Origin: an uncultured Flammeovirgaceae bacterium
GTDB lineage: Bacteria; Bacteroidota; Bacteroidia; Cytophagales; Cyclobacteriaceae
Reading direction: 5' to 3'
Assembly (NCBI GenBank): GCA_946480685.1
Contig: CAMLLI010000301.1
Coordinates: 1 to 6,002, forward strand
DNA: 6,002 nucleotides
Both the position numbers and the translations under genes were made by a program. Below the pieces are notes generated by a model that ran no database searches, was not told where the DNA came from, and saw only the letters and a list, made by a program, of their open reading frames with translations. Below are positions 5,502-6,002 of this stretch, piece by piece. Each line of letters opens with the position of its first letter. The first letter of the stretch is position 1.

Positions 5502-5894
5502 ATGGCATCTATCTTCACCCGCATTATTAACCGAGAGATACCAGGCTATATTATAGCAGAAGACGATCGGTATATTGCCTTTCTCGATATAAGTCCGCTG
5601 GTATTAGGACACACGTTGGTAATACCCAAGCAGGAAGTAGACTATATCTTTAACCTGGAAGATGATTCACTGGCAGGCCTCATGGTTTTTGCCAAGAAGG
5701 TAGCCAAAGCCGTAGAGAAAGCCGTGCCCTGCAAGCGAATTGGTGTTTCGGTTATAGGCTTGGAAGTACCGCATACACACGTTCACATCGTACCTATGAA
5801 CTCGGCAGACGATGTAAACTTTACCCGCGCGAAACTATCGCCTTCCAAAGAAGCCCTCGCAGAAGTAGCGGAGAAAATCCGTAAACATCTGTAG
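5502..5894 (+). CDS. HIT-family (histidine triad) nucleotide-binding hydrolase
   Basis: HIT proteins are small cytosolic dimers that hydrolyse nucleoside phosphoramidates or related nucleotidyl compounds through a nucleotidyl-histidine intermediate. The 130-aa product starts SIFTRIINREIPGYIIAEDD, matching the usual opening xIFxKIxxxEIP. It has FLDISPLVLGHTLVIPK (27-43) and the histidine triad HTHVHIVP (91-98: His91, His93 and His95). Length and order fit the Hint/HinT branch rather than GalT or aprataxin. The physiological substrate cannot be told from sequence. The ATG at 5502 is well placed, with no Shine-Dalgarno. I found no separate promoter in the 49-nt gap after greA, so co-transcription is likely; a strong terminator follows. 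Confidence 0.95.
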   Translation: MASIFTRIINREIPGYIIAEDDRYIAFLDISPLVLGHTLVIPKQEVDYIFNLEDDSLAGLMVFAKKVAKAVEKAVPCKRIGVSVIGLEVPHTHVHIVPMNSADDVNFTRAKLSPSKEALAEVAEKIRKHL

Positions 5895-5905
5895 TCTTCT
5901 ACACA

Positions 5906-5954
5906 AAGAATAAAAAAAGGATGCTATAAAGTATAGCATCCTTTTTTTATTCTT
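5906..5954. terminator. Strong bidirectional intrinsic terminator after the HIT gene
   Basis: A 23-bp perfect stem, 5906-5928 with 5932-5954, around the loop AAG. The inner part pairs GGATGCTATA with TATAGCATCC. The outer part is an A7/T7 tract, so a T run follows the GC-containing stem on either strand. It ends the greA-HIT transcript and could also stop leftward transcription from the right. The outermost bases on the right (5950-5954) are shared with the heptamer array. Confidence 0.92.
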
Positions 5955-6002
5955 ACTTCTTACTTCTTACTTCTTACTTCTTACTTCTTACTTCTTACTT
6001 CT
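5950..6002. repeat. Perfect heptanucleotide tandem array (TCTTACT)n, continuing past the window
   Basis: 53 nt of uninterrupted 7-bp period, about 7.5 copies with no substitution, reaching the last base of the window. Read in another register the unit is TTACTTC, the unit of the core-proximal zone of both arms of the pdxA-rsmA intergenic block. It has the same orientation as the right arm. Its true length and what follows are unknown. The purity suggests recent expansion by replication slippage. Confidence 0.95.

Overview
The window looks like chromosomal core DNA from a member of the Bacteroidota, probably a Cytophagales- or Chitinophagales-like lineage. The evidence is the gene families, the lack of a recognisable Shine-Dalgarno sequence before the starts I checked, and a promoter ahead of greA that fits the Bacteroidota -33/-7 consensus (TTTG, about 20 nt, TAnnTTTG). 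This lineage call is inference; no rRNA or other marker is present.

Layout. The left edge holds the N-terminal part of pdxA (vitamin B6 synthesis), read leftward and cut by the window. A 458-bp intergenic region (418-875) follows. It is built as a mirror: two purine/pyrimidine-biased arms of degenerate 7-8 nt repeats in inverted orientation around a unique core of about 145 bp. On the right, all genes read rightward. First comes a tight cluster of rsmA (16S rRNA dimethyladenosine transferase), mgtE (Mg2+ channel/transporter, probably starting at a GTG inside the end of rsmA) and a short D-2-hydroxyacid dehydrogenase of the SerA/PdxB superfamily. rsmA/mgtE and mgtE/dehydrogenase overlap, so these three are probably one transcript. 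A membrane-anchored pentapeptide-repeat protein of unknown function follows after a 43-nt gap. Next is a transcription boundary with a good promoter and a strong hairpin/T-tract, then greA (transcript cleavage factor) and a HIT-family hydrolase. A 23-bp perfect-stem terminator closes the unit. Fused to it is a perfect (TCTTACT)n heptamer array that runs off the right edge.

The genes are housekeeping: ribosome maturation, Mg2+ homeostasis, amino-acid or B6 metabolism, transcription fidelity and nucleotide hydrolysis. No defence system, transposase, integrase, tRNA, rRNA or CRISPR array is visible.

The unusual content is non-coding. (1) A heptamer repeat family forms mirrored arms between pdxA and rsmA, so both divergent mRNAs could carry leaders of the same sequence family; the same unit recurs as a pure tandem array at the right edge. 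(2) The greA promoter is predicted to start transcription directly into an intrinsic terminator-like hairpin, an arrangement resembling the GraL leader of E. coli greA.
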